Positions 18,813 to 26,852 of a stretch of DNA of 64,000 bases are shown here, piece by piece. Location: positions 868,001-932,000 of the forward strand of contig NZ_CP101509.1 in assembly GCF_024380015.1 (NCBI RefSeq), in the 5' to 3' direction. A model generated the notes under the pieces. That model was not told the origin of the DNA. It did not search any database and saw nothing but the letters and a program-made list of their open reading frames with translations. Positions within the stretch are counted from its first letter, which is position 1, and every line of letters begins with the position of its first letter. Made by a program: the position numbers and the translations under genes. The DNA comes from Photobacterium atrarenae (GTDB lineage Bacteria; Pseudomonadota; Gammaproteobacteria; Enterobacterales; Vibrionaceae).

Positions 18813-19057
18813 AACTGAAGCCGCTGCACGACTGGGTGGTGATTGAGCGTGATCCTGTCCAAACCGAAGAAAAAGGCCTCTTTCTTCCAAGCTCCCCATC
18901 CAATCAGGGGAAGGTGTTAGCGGTTGGTCCGAAGGTGAAGGATGTTTGGGTTGGAGATGAGGTTCATTTCAATGCTTATTCTGGACTGATATTTGTACAT
19001 GCTGATTGGCAGCTGACCTTTATAAAGACATCCGACATTGACTATGTAATTGAATAG
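18809..19057 (+). CDS. GroES-like co-chaperonin homologue, phage-encoded
   Basis: 82 residues with the Cpn10 start pattern KLKPLHDWVVIERDP and the mid-chain GKVLAVGPKVKDVWVGDEVHF, including the mobile-loop region at about 22-34, shorter than in GroES (97 residues). Such proteins cap the host GroEL; T4 gp31 is the classic phage example needed for capsid folding. It is translationally coupled to the recombinase gene by a four-base overlap. Whether it binds GroEL cannot be told from sequence. Confidence 0.75.
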   Translation: MKLKPLHDWVVIERDPVQTEEKGLFLPSSPSNQGKVLAVGPKVKDVWVGDEVHFNAYSGLIFVHADWQLTFIKTSDIDYVIE

Positions 19058-19066
19058 TTGAGAACT

Positions 19067-19090
19067 TTGTCTTTGATATTGTCTTTGATG
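19067..19090 (+). promoter_or_regulatory. Tandem 12-bp direct repeat before the ATPase/STAS module
   Basis: TTGTCTTTGAT followed by A, then TTGTCTTTGAT followed by G (19067-19078 and 19079-19090), an exact tandem repeat 50 bases before the ATPase start. It suggests a dedicated operator for this cargo module. Confidence 0.45.
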
Positions 19091-19140
19091 CATAGTTTAA
19101 TGGTGTCTTATGGACAGAGATTTTGGGGTAGGTGAATGCC

Positions 19141-20007
19141 ATGGACAAAGTAAGTATTGAAGATATTAAGTGGTGGCTAGTTCAGCTTGACTCTTTCGAG
19201 AAAACGGGTAGTGGGAATGCCCCTGGTTTTTGGAAGCCTTTTCATTTTACGACCTTAGCGATTGAAGCAAAGCGTGCAGGGAAAAACCTGATATTGCCAC
19301 AAGAGCGGGAAAACTATGCTGCCCGAATGGGTCTTTGGGAAGCTATAGGCATGCAACCACCTGTCAAGGTGAATAAGAATCCAGCTTGTGGGCGGTTCGT
19401 TGAAGCTCGCTCAGTACAGCATGATGTTGAAGTTCACCCACTTTCAATCGAAATATCTGAGATGTTTCGCGGATGCGTGCAAAATCAATCGACACTGGAC
19501 TCTATTCAGGTTTTGATGTCAGAGCTTTTAGGGAATTGCTGCGCTCATTCCTCTACCGATGGCGTATTTGGTTTAGTCTGTGGGCAGTCATGGCCAGGTG
19601 GTAATCTATCTCAGATTTGTATTGCTGATTGCGGTATGGGGATTCGAAACTCCTTACTCGGGAACGAGGGGTTAAGAGATCGACTCACGCAAAATAATGC
19701 GTGCCAAGTGGCAACAGAATATGGGGTTACCGGTAAGCCTTATGGATCTCACTCTGGGTACGGCCTAACTCTAGCGAATGATCTAATCAAAATTAATTCA
19801 GGTTGTCTCATTGTTGTGTCTGGGAATGAGTGTTATATAAATCGTGATGGCGTTTCAGAATCGGTTACGCTTGATCATGCTTGGTCAGGAACTTGCGTTA
19901 TACTTGAATGGAACATCGATCAACCACTCGATGTTGAATTAGTGTACAACTCTTGGCCTAAGCCGGATTCTATGGATGGGGAGGAATATGATGAACTCTT
20001 TACTTAA
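19141..20007 (+). CDS. GHKL-type ATPase (anti-sigma/histidine-kinase fold)
   Basis: 288 residues from the ATG at 19141 (AGGTG six bases upstream; a GTG at 19132 is possible). The C-terminal two thirds has the ATP-lid fold signatures: N-box ELLGNCCAHS (128-137), G1 DCGMG (163-167) and G2 HSGYGL (204-209). There is no phosphoacceptor His box, no membrane helix and no receiver, so this is not an ordinary sensor kinase. The N-terminal about 110 residues match nothing I know. It overlaps the STAS-like gene downstream. The pair recalls SpoIIAB/SpoIIAA partner switching. AT-rich and unlike the neighbouring phage genes. Confidence 0.75.
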   Translation: MDKVSIEDIKWWLVQLDSFEKTGSGNAPGFWKPFHFTTLAIEAKRAGKNLILPQERENYAARMGLWEAIGMQPPVKVNKNPACGRFVEARSVQHDVEVHPLSIEISEMFRGCVQNQSTLDSIQVLMSELLGNCCAHSSTDGVFGLVCGQSWPGGNLSQICIADCGMGIRNSLLGNEGLRDRLTQNNACQVATEYGVTGKPYGSHSGYGLTLANDLIKINSGCLIVVSGNECYINRDGVSESVTLDHAWSGTCVILEWNIDQPLDVELVYNSWPKPDSMDGEEYDELFT

Positions 20008-20272
20008 TCTCCCTGGCGAATTTCAAACATTGGCCACTAGGGAAAATGGCTCATTAGCGCGACAAAAACTTCTTAACATTTTGGATGATCATGAAGTGGT
20101 GACTCTTGATTTCGCAAATAGTTCGGTAAGTCCGTCTTTTGCTGATGAGTTGGTCGGTATTTTGGCTCGAGAACTTGGTTTTGAGGTCTTCAGGACCAAA
20201 ATTCGCATGGTGAACGTATCGACACCAACAAAAGCTATCTTGAAGCATGTGCTGAGTAAACGGTTACACTGA
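19991..20272 (+). CDS. STAS-like protein (DUF4325 type)
   Basis: 93 residues. The motif VVTLDFANSSVSPSFADELVG in the centre, with a hydrophobic strand followed by a helix starting at Ser-Phe-Ala-Asp-Glu, is typical of the STAS-like DUF4325 family often found next to GHKL ATPases. The start at 19991 is chosen because GGGAGGA at 19978-19985 gives proper spacing; the gene overlaps the ATPase end by 17 bases, implying translational coupling. It probably binds or is phosphorylated by the ATPase. The transcript ends at a strong terminator. Confidence 0.7.
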   Translation: MNSLLNLPGEFQTLATRENGSLARQKLLNILDDHEVVTLDFANSSVSPSFADELVGILARELGFEVFRTKIRMVNVSTPTKAILKHVLSKRLH

Positions 20273-20290
20273 GCATTAAGTTATGAATAA

Positions 20291-20317
20291 GAAGGAGAGC
20301 ATGTGCTCTCCTTTTTT
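20291..20317 (+). terminator. Terminator of the ATPase/STAS module
   Basis: Stem AAGGAGAGCA / TGCTCTCCTT with a very small loop, followed by TTTT. It isolates the module from the late operon. Confidence 0.8.
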
Positions 20318-20370
20318 ATGTGTACACATTTTGCTGTAGGTATAACTTTATCCTTTCATTTCTTCGAACA

Positions 20371-20544
20371 CCAAAGTCTTAGAACTTACATAACCCGTCT
20401 TTAACTTTTTCAGAGATGTCAGATATACTGGGCTTTGGCGGGCGATTATGGCATGTTAAAGAACTGTTAAATAAAACGGCCAAACCCGTCCAAAGTCTTA
20501 GAACTTTTTCCCTTTACGAGCTGCGCATACGGCTAGAATGCGCA
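20371..20544 (+). promoter_or_regulatory. Putative late promoter region with repeated boxes
   Basis: A 17-bp repeat CCAAAGTCTTAGAACTT occurs at 20371-20387 and 20490-20506, each close to an AACCCGTC box (20392-20399 and 20483-20490). TTTAAC (20400-20405) and TATACT (20424-20429), 18 bases apart, form a plausible sigma-70 promoter. An inverted repeat TGCGCAT / ATGCGCA spans 20522-20544. TTAGAACTT recurs at 20747-20755. Candidates are late-activator or terminase binding sites ahead of the head genes. Confidence 0.45.
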
Positions 20545-20728
20545 ACTCACCAGATAACCGCGGTGCCCGAGCCTTGATGTTTACTTGCTTCAGTAATCAG
20601 AGAGGTTCAGGAAATGCGCAGCTTAATTCTCAATTTCTCCCCTGTACTTCACGACCACACCATCACCGCCCAAGGGGTGGGGGCTCGGCATAGGAAAAAA
20701 ACGCCTGGCTACAGGGGGAGGTGGGTAC

Positions 20729-21298
20729 CTGGAAAACTACACCAATTTAGAACTTTCACTGAGTGCCTCCGAAGTCGAAGCAGCAGTGAAGTGTCTGCCG
20801 CTTCCGGCCCACTGGCGGCGAATAGCCGATCACCTCGGCCCGGATCAATTCCTTTCTCTCTGGCGACGGCTGGAAACCCTGCGAACGGAACGCCGTTTGC
20901 GGATCCCCGTCCCGAAATACACCGAACAGCATGAAGCCATGGCGGCGGATGTGTTTGAAGAATGGCTCGATGCGCAGCGCTTGGCGCAGGCCTGGTTTGA
21001 AATGTATGTCGCGGTGGATGCCGAGCAGTACCGGTTCATCTGGCGGGAACTCTACCGGGCCGCGTATCACCCAAGTCGGCGAACACTGCGAGTGTACGTG
21101 CCGGCATTCACGGTATGGGGCAAGCACCTGAAGCAGGTGCTGATCATCGAACTGCTGCGGGCCGAAGTACCCCGGCCCCGAATCCGGCATCAACTGCACA
21201 CCTGGCTGGGTTGCGATGCCTCGCCGAGCCGGTTGCTGCGGATGTACAACGAGCTGCGCCAGGCGAACCAACTCCCTCCTGATACCAGACTCAACTGA
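20729..21298 (+). CDS. Putative Mor/C-like regulator or packaging protein
   Basis: The segment LPAHWRRIADHLGPDQFLSLWRRL...RLRIPVP resembles the dimerisation part of Mu Mor/C middle and late activators (residues about 24-70), and RTLRVYVPAF plus a C-terminal helix-turn-helix-like end (RPRIRHQLHTWLGCDASPSR) look like a second such unit. I place the start at a CTG at 20729 because GGGGGAGGTGGG lies just upstream and the extra residues (NLELSLSASEVEAAV) look coded; the first GTG is 20786 and no ATG exists. Its position just before terminase also allows a small-terminase role. Confidence 0.5.
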   Translation: MENYTNLELSLSASEVEAAVKCLPLPAHWRRIADHLGPDQFLSLWRRLETLRTERRLRIPVPKYTEQHEAMAADVFEEWLDAQRLAQAWFEMYVAVDAEQYRFIWRELYRAAYHPSRRTLRVYVPAFTVWGKHLKQVLIIELLRAEVPRPRIRHQLHTWLGCDASPSRLLRMYNELRQANQLPPDTRLN

Positions 21299-21310
21299 TA
21301 ACGTATCGCC

Positions 21311-22303
21311 ATGAGTGAGAAGAAGCCCAATCAGCCGCGTGAAAGTATCACCTTCAAGTGTGTTCACTGCAATTTCACCTTCAAAGCGGCCCCGGAACGA
21401 GTCGAGGATGAACCCAAACGGGCGCATCCTTTTCGCTATTTTGGTAAATGCACCAACTGCCAGCGGGAAGTGCAGCAGGTGCCGTGGGAGGTCGGGCAGT
21501 TCTGCTCGGTGCTGGCGTCGACCGGCCCGAAGACTGCAGAAGGCAAGGCGCGTTCGGCTGCCAATTTAGCCGGTCACCCGACCGCTGCCGAGCGGGCCAT
21601 CACCCGCTTTAATGCCCTGAAGCACGGCGCCAACGCGAAAACGGCCCTATTTTTCCCCGCTCGCCCCGGGAAATATCCGCAGTGTGCGACCTGTGATGTC
21701 GACCACGCTTACTGCGCGACGCAACCGGCCTGCATCAAGCGTACCGAGCTGATGATGCAGCATCTGATCGCCTTTCAGTCCGGCGACCCGACCAAGCTCA
21801 CCGAGCTGCACGCCATCAACCAGGCCAATCTGGCCGCAATCTTTCAGGACATGATGCAAACCATCGTGGCCGACGGTGTATCGCTGCGCAATCCGGTGTA
21901 CGACTTCGACAAAGAGGGCGGTTTCCATATCGGCCAGTACAAAGACGGTCACGGTGATATGCAGACCATCGAAGAGGTCAAAGCGCACCCCTTGCTTAAG
22001 CCGATGCTCGACATGCTCAGTAAGAACAACCTCTCCATGGCGGATCTGAACATGACGCCGAAAGTTCAGGTCGACCAGGGCATCGAAATGGGCAAAACCC
22101 TCGAGCAGGAAGACGAGCGCGAGTCTGCGCTGGAGTACCAGCAGAAAATGAATGAGCAGATGGCAGGCCTGCGGCAGCTTATCAGCCGCTCACAGCAGCG
22201 GGTTCGTAACGACAGCATTCTGATTGAGCACAACCATGAGAACGGTGCCGAGGAAGCCGAAGTGATTGAGGTGGATGGCCATGAGGTAAGCAAAGATGGC
22301 TGA
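21311..22303 (+). CDS. Putative terminase small subunit-like protein
   Basis: 330 residues. It has two possible zinc clusters (CVHC...CTNC at 17-50; CATC...C...C near 122-137) and the motif GPKTAEGKARSAANLAGH followed by FNALKHG, common in phage DNA-packaging-associated proteins. The C-terminal third is charged and coiled. Its stop overlaps the start of the large terminase by eight bases, the usual arrangement for TerS/TerL pairs. The packaging role is inferred mainly from position. Confidence 0.6.
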   Translation: MSEKKPNQPRESITFKCVHCNFTFKAAPERVEDEPKRAHPFRYFGKCTNCQREVQQVPWEVGQFCSVLASTGPKTAEGKARSAANLAGHPTAAERAITRFNALKHGANAKTALFFPARPGKYPQCATCDVDHAYCATQPACIKRTELMMQHLIAFQSGDPTKLTELHAINQANLAAIFQDMMQTIVADGVSLRNPVYDFDKEGGFHIGQYKDGHGDMQTIEEVKAHPLLKPMLDMLSKNNLSMADLNMTPKVQVDQGIEMGKTLEQEDERESALEYQQKMNEQMAGLRQLISRSQQRVRNDSILIEHNHENGAEEAEVIEVDGHEVSKDG

Positions 22304-23894
22304 TCGCATCACCGCCAAGCAGCGCATCGAAGTTCAGAGCCTGGCCGAGCAGGAAATCATGCGCTATGCCGGGAATCACGGCATGTGGCATAAACACGTC
22401 CACAACGTCGAGCTGGACCCGGTGCAGCTGCTGAAAATGGAAGAGATGGATGCCAGCCCCAACACCGTCGATTTCAGTTGCCGCCGTACCGGGAAAACCG
22501 CAGTCAAAGAGATGTATTTTCTGGAGTGGAATGCCATTCACTGCGATCAGGAAGGCGGAATCGTCGCGCCCCGGGAAGCGCAATCACTGGTGAACCTTGG
22601 TTACCACCTCGATGCCATCCGGCGCTCCGATATTCTCAGCGGCTACATCGCCTACAAGTCCGGCCGTAAGCAACTGGCCGATACCTATTACGAGTTCGCC
22701 AACCGCTCGAAAGCCCGGGCTTACGGCATCATGGCCAACGTCGATGGCGGGGACTTAACCTGGGCATCGCTGGAAGAGGTCGACGACCTCGATCCCGAAC
22801 GTCTCTACAGCCGGTTCCTGCTGATGATGGGCTCAACCCGCCGTCTGGGTGCCAGCAAAACCGCGGTCAACAAACCGCAAATCCGCATTACCGGGGTTTT
22901 CAAAGGTGCCGATACCTTGAGCGGCATGATCGACTCCGGCGAGTACACCTGCCTGCCAACGGTCGACTGTTACCTCGGCATCGAGCTCGGCATCCTCAAC
23001 GAAGAGTTCGTGATGTCGATGAGAAACCAGCTCTCGGAAGACGAATATATCCGGCAGCTGCTGTGCATCAACGTCGCCGCCAAAAACCTGATCTGGGAAA
23101 AGTACATCCGCTACGCCATTCAGGTTGGGGTGAAGATTGGCCTCGAACCGGCGATGCCGGAGCCATATACCGTCTACAAAAAGCGGGGCATGGTCTCGTT
23201 CGGCTACGATCACACCGGACATGGCGAGAATGTGGCATCGTCCCGGTCGGCCCTTGTGGTCGAAGAGCAAATCGGCAACTTCTCGGTCGTGATCTTCTGC
23301 AAAACATGGCACCCGGGCACCGATGAAGGCGTGATCCGCAAAGATATTGTCGGCTTCTGGCGCTACTTCCGGCCGGATTACGCGATTGGCGATGCCTTCG
23401 GAATCGGCCTGATCACCCAAGTGAACGATGACCTGTTCGCCGAAGGCCTGACCCAAATCGACCGCCGGGCCATCGGCGGCGGGGAGAGTACCGCCTCCAC
23501 CTGGCCGGAATGGGCTTTCTCACCGTTACGGTTTGAAGGCTACGCCAAACACCAGATGGCCCAGTCCCTGCGCAGCGCCTACCACAACCGGCAGATGGTG
23601 CTGCCGTATGTCGAAGACCGCGAGAACGACCCGGATGTGCAGGACTTCATGAACCTTCCGCGCCAGCTCAAGAACATCAAGCCCAGCCCGGTGAAAGCGG
23701 GCAGCTACAGCAGTTACAAGATGCTCAAAGCGGTGATCGGCGATGACCTGTTTGATGCCCACATGGCCTCGCACTGGGCGCTGGTCACCCAGGGCGCTGC
23801 GCCGGTCCCGAGCATCATCACCATCAACCACAAAACCCGCGACCAGCTATTGGGCAGCCCCAGCAGCCTGAATTTGTTAAGGAACCTCTCATGA
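22296..23894 (+). CDS. Terminase large subunit
   Basis: 532 residues: ATPase domain with Walker A-like SCRRTGKTAV (61-70) and acidic segment SLEEVDDLD near 157-165 as Walker B, then a nuclease domain with SFGYDHTGHGEN, PDYAIGDAFG and DDLFDAHMASHWAL carrying the conserved acidic residues. It drives DNA into procapsids through the portal and cuts at the packaging site. The gene overlaps both neighbours by a few bases. Confidence 0.9.
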   Translation: MADRITAKQRIEVQSLAEQEIMRYAGNHGMWHKHVHNVELDPVQLLKMEEMDASPNTVDFSCRRTGKTAVKEMYFLEWNAIHCDQEGGIVAPREAQSLVNLGYHLDAIRRSDILSGYIAYKSGRKQLADTYYEFANRSKARAYGIMANVDGGDLTWASLEEVDDLDPERLYSRFLLMMGSTRRLGASKTAVNKPQIRITGVFKGADTLSGMIDSGEYTCLPTVDCYLGIELGILNEEFVMSMRNQLSEDEYIRQLLCINVAAKNLIWEKYIRYAIQVGVKIGLEPAMPEPYTVYKKRGMVSFGYDHTGHGENVASSRSALVVEEQIGNFSVVIFCKTWHPGTDEGVIRKDIVGFWRYFRPDYAIGDAFGIGLITQVNDDLFAEGLTQIDRRAIGGGESTASTWPEWAFSPLRFEGYAKHQMAQSLRSAYHNRQMVLPYVEDRENDPDVQDFMNLPRQLKNIKPSPVKAGSYSSYKMLKAVIGDDLFDAHMASHWALVTQGAAPVPSIITINHKTRDQLLGSPSSLNLLRNLS

Positions 23895-25243
23895 GCATGA
23901 TTTCACGCATTTGGGCTGCTGTTCGCAACAAGCCCCTGGCTTCCGCGCCCAATACCCCGGGGAATCAGAGCGGCCAGCAACATTCCGACAAAGGCCATAT
24001 CGCCGACCCGGAGCGCTCGGTGCAGTACCTGTATGACATGATGCAGTGCGACCCGAACCTGCGGGCGGCCATTGTCACCCTGCGCCATATGGACAAAGTG
24101 GATCCCCGGGTGAAGAAGATTCACCGCCGTATTGCCCGCGATGCCACCAAGGGCGGCCTGAAGCTGCACTGGGTCGGCAAAGAAAACCAGCGGGTGAACA
24201 AGCTCTGGCTGCAATTCATTACCCGGCTGCAACTGAACAATCGCGCCAAGTTGATGAGCGATGCCGGCGGACTCGCGAAAGAAGGCAACCTGCCGTTGCA
24301 GTGGGTGGTCAACGAGGCCATGCAGGTGACCAACGCCATCCGGATGCCGACCGAAACCATTATTCCTATCGTTGACCAAACCGGCCGATTCAAGAGTCCG
24401 AAGCAGGCGTTCCGCCAAATCGACCCGATCACCTGGCAGGAACTCTGCACCTTTCCGCTGTGGCAGCTCACCGTCAGCCGGTTAGACCCGGACAACTTTG
24501 ACGACATGGGCTGCATGGGGCGGCCGTACCTCGATGCCAACCGCACCATCTGGCAGAAGCTGGTGATGACGGAAGAAGACCTGGTGATCCGCCGCCGGAC
24601 CCGGGCGCCGCAAAAGCTGGCGCACTCGCTGGATGGTGCCGATAAAGCTGCGCTGGATGAATACCGCGAGCGGGTCGAAGGGCAAAGCGGGGAAATCGCC
24701 ACTGACTTCTACGGTAACAAGCTCTCGGTCACGGCGGTCAGCGGAGATGCCAACATGGATCAGATCGCCGATATCAGCTTGCTGGTTGATGCTTTCTTCT
24801 CGGGCGCCCCGGCGCCGAAAGGCCTGTTCGGTTATGTCGACGGCATGGCGCGGGACGTTCTGGAAGATCTCAAGCGTGACTATTACGAGGAAATCGACGC
24901 CCTGCAGGATGCGCTGGCCTACGCCTATCAGGACGGATTCAAGCTGCAACTGCTGCTGGCCGGGCTGAATCCGGATTCTTACCAGTTCCAGGTGCAGTTC
25001 GTGGAGCGGATGACCGACACCAAGAACCAGCGGGCCGACCTGGCGCTGAAATATCAGGCATTGGGGATGCCGCGCAAACTGGCGTGGGAGTCAGCCGGGG
25101 TTGATGTGCAGCGCGCGGAAAGCATGCGCGAGGAAGAAGCCAACAGCCACGCACCATATTTAGAACCATCAGAACCGAATGTAAGCATTACTCCTGGTAA
25201 TCAGCCTAAAGGGGAAAGTGCAACTTCAATCAGCAATCAATAA
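23891..25243 (+). CDS. Portal protein
   Basis: 450 residues, starting within the terminase stop. Its place between terminase and minor head protein, its length and the pattern (YLYDMMQCDPNLRAAI at the start, a central GAPAPKGLFGYVDGMARDVLEDLKRDYYEEI long helix, acidic C-terminal tail) fit phage portal proteins. Twelve copies would form the DNA entry ring. The end of the gene is noticeably more AT-rich than its start. Confidence 0.83.
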   Translation: MSMISRIWAAVRNKPLASAPNTPGNQSGQQHSDKGHIADPERSVQYLYDMMQCDPNLRAAIVTLRHMDKVDPRVKKIHRRIARDATKGGLKLHWVGKENQRVNKLWLQFITRLQLNNRAKLMSDAGGLAKEGNLPLQWVVNEAMQVTNAIRMPTETIIPIVDQTGRFKSPKQAFRQIDPITWQELCTFPLWQLTVSRLDPDNFDDMGCMGRPYLDANRTIWQKLVMTEEDLVIRRRTRAPQKLAHSLDGADKAALDEYRERVEGQSGEIATDFYGNKLSVTAVSGDANMDQIADISLLVDAFFSGAPAPKGLFGYVDGMARDVLEDLKRDYYEEIDALQDALAYAYQDGFKLQLLLAGLNPDSYQFQVQFVERMTDTKNQRADLALKYQALGMPRKLAWESAGVDVQRAESMREEEANSHAPYLEPSEPNVSITPGNQPKGESATSISNQ

Positions 25244-25255
25244 CAGGTAGTGACG

Positions 25256-26344
25256 ATGGCGAACAATTTGCGAACTCAAACTAAAGCTGCAATTCACCGG
25301 GCAATGAAAGCCGCAATGAAAGCGACTGCTGAGCTGAATGACTCTGCTCTGGCTGAGATAGAACAGCTATATACCAGCACATTGGCTGAAATTCAGTTAC
25401 TTGTCTCAAATTATGCTGATGAGCTGGGTGTGGTTCGCCTTTCCCAGCTTCATAGACTGAGGCAAGAAATTGGGGATAGGTTAAACCGGCTTGCACAAAC
25501 TCAAACAATGATGGTCCATGAAAACATTAGCATTGCTGCTCAGAATGGCGCTATGGCTTCAAACGGGACCGTGGCTGAAGATGTGATAAGAGATATTGTC
25601 GATGACTCAGTCATGACTGCTCGAACGTTTAAATACAATGATGGGTTGCAGCTTAGTGATCGGCTGTGGCGCATTGATCGTCATGCCAGAGAAGTCGTCA
25701 TAAATGCAGTTGACCGGGCAGTGATTCTGGGTAGCTCGGCCAGTGAAGCTGCCGATGATTTTATACGAAGAGGGCAACCAATACCTGATGATATTGTTGG
25801 GAAAATGAAACTGGGTAACGCCGACGGTATTAATCGAGTGATAGCGACTGATCTAATGACAGGAAAAGGCGTACCTTACGATCATATTCGACTCGTCATG
25901 CAAACAGAGATAAATCGCGCTCATGATATGGCGTTTATGGGGGCTGCATTTAAAGATCCGTCAGTCGTTGGTATCCAGTTTACGCTTCATCCCACTAAGC
26001 ACAAGAAGCCAGATATTTGCGATATGCACGCGAGTGCCAACCTGTATGGTTTAGGCAGAGGTGTCTACCCTGAAGGGAAAGTGCCCGTGAAACACATACG
26101 TACGACCAGTTATTACAAAAAGGTATTTGAAGACGAAGTGACAGAGGATGACCGCACGGGCCAGACGGATCGCATCAGCTGGCTGAAAGGGCAGAGCCGT
26201 GAAGCTCAGAAAGCCGTGCTGGGCCATGATAAGAAAGTCGCAGCTCTGGAGAAAGGCTACCTGACCGAAGGGATGATCGCGACGCCCTGGAAGCACCTGG
26301 AGCCAGCTCTGAAGCGAAAGGGCATCAACACCCAGAACTTGTAA
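25256..26344 (+). CDS. Minor head protein, Mu gpF / SPP1 gp7-like
   Basis: 362 residues from the ATG at 25256. The N-terminal half is helical; the C-terminal half has MQTEINRAHDMAF and the HxxxxxPDICDMHA segment with downstream GVYP, the Mu F-like head morphogenesis pattern. It acts with the portal early in head assembly. The gene is AT-rich at its 5' half and GC-rich near its 3' end, a sign of mosaic assembly. Confidence 0.8.
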   Translation: MANNLRTQTKAAIHRAMKAAMKATAELNDSALAEIEQLYTSTLAEIQLLVSNYADELGVVRLSQLHRLRQEIGDRLNRLAQTQTMMVHENISIAAQNGAMASNGTVAEDVIRDIVDDSVMTARTFKYNDGLQLSDRLWRIDRHAREVVINAVDRAVILGSSASEAADDFIRRGQPIPDDIVGKMKLGNADGINRVIATDLMTGKGVPYDHIRLVMQTEINRAHDMAFMGAAFKDPSVVGIQFTLHPTKHKKPDICDMHASANLYGLGRGVYPEGKVPVKHIRTTSYYKKVFEDEVTEDDRTGQTDRISWLKGQSREAQKAVLGHDKKVAALEKGYLTEGMIATPWKHLEPALKRKGINTQNL

Positions 26345-26460
26345 TCACCCTCTGCGGTGACGAAAAATTGGTCAATTTTGTCTACGTATCTTCGATATAA
26401 TGATTACGTCAGTGAGAAGCCCATACGGTGACCGCGCCGGGCAAGCTAGGAGCTAAGGAT

Positions 26461-26670
26461 ATGAATACCGCAGAGAAAATGCCTGAACGCTACGGCATGA
26501 AAGCCAGCGCGGCCAACGAGTCGCCCGTGAAAGAAGTGGTTTGCCAGTGTGGTCACCGGATTTGTGACAGTGAAGGAGTGATCCGCTCCCGCTGTGTGAA
26601 GATTGTGGAAGGGGTGGCGCTGTGTCGCTGTAAGCGCTGGGTGGAAGTGCCGGTTGGTAATCAAGGTTGA
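26461..26670 (+). CDS. Com-like zinc-finger protein, copy 1
   Basis: 69 residues from the ATG at 26461 (AAGGAT upstream). The cysteine pattern VCQCGHRIC...RSRC...LCRCKRWVEVP resembles Mu Com, a small zinc-binding RNA-binding protein that activates translation of mom. No mom-like gene follows here. A near-identical C-terminal half occurs in the protein encoded at 28800, so the two flank the minus-strand cargo gene as paralogues. Confidence 0.65.
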   Translation: MNTAEKMPERYGMKASAANESPVKEVVCQCGHRICDSEGVIRSRCVKIVEGVALCRCKRWVEVPVGNQG

Positions 26671-26673
26671 GGA

Positions 26674-26835
26674 ATGACAATTAAATCAGCGTTTTTTGGT
26701 AAAACACAATTAAGCGATGAAGATGCCGATCGTTTCGTGGAGCTGGTTCGGAAAAAGCATCTGAACCCGCGTGCTTCGAGGACTTTACGGCGAGGGCGGG
26801 GTGTACTGGCCAAGATGAGAGCAAAGCCTGAGTGA
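26674..26835 (+). CDS. Small basic phage protein
   Basis: 53 residues, starting four bases after the Com-like stop with AAGG seven bases upstream. Sequence MTIKSAFFGKTQLSDEDAD, then RKKHLNPRASRTLRRGRG, very basic in the second half. No family recognised. It probably forms a short operon with the Com-like gene and ends at the bidirectional terminator. Confidence 0.5.
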   Translation: MTIKSAFFGKTQLSDEDADRFVELVRKKHLNPRASRTLRRGRGVLAKMRAKPE

Positions 26836-26850
26836 GAACTCAGGCTTTCA
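26823..26850. terminator. Bidirectional terminator between convergent genes
   Basis: Ten-base-pair stem AAAGCCTGAG / CTCAGGCTTT (26823-26832 and 26839-26848) with a six-base loop, between the small basic gene on the plus strand and the DUF4041 gene on the minus strand. Confidence 0.75.
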
Positions 26851-26852
26851 GA

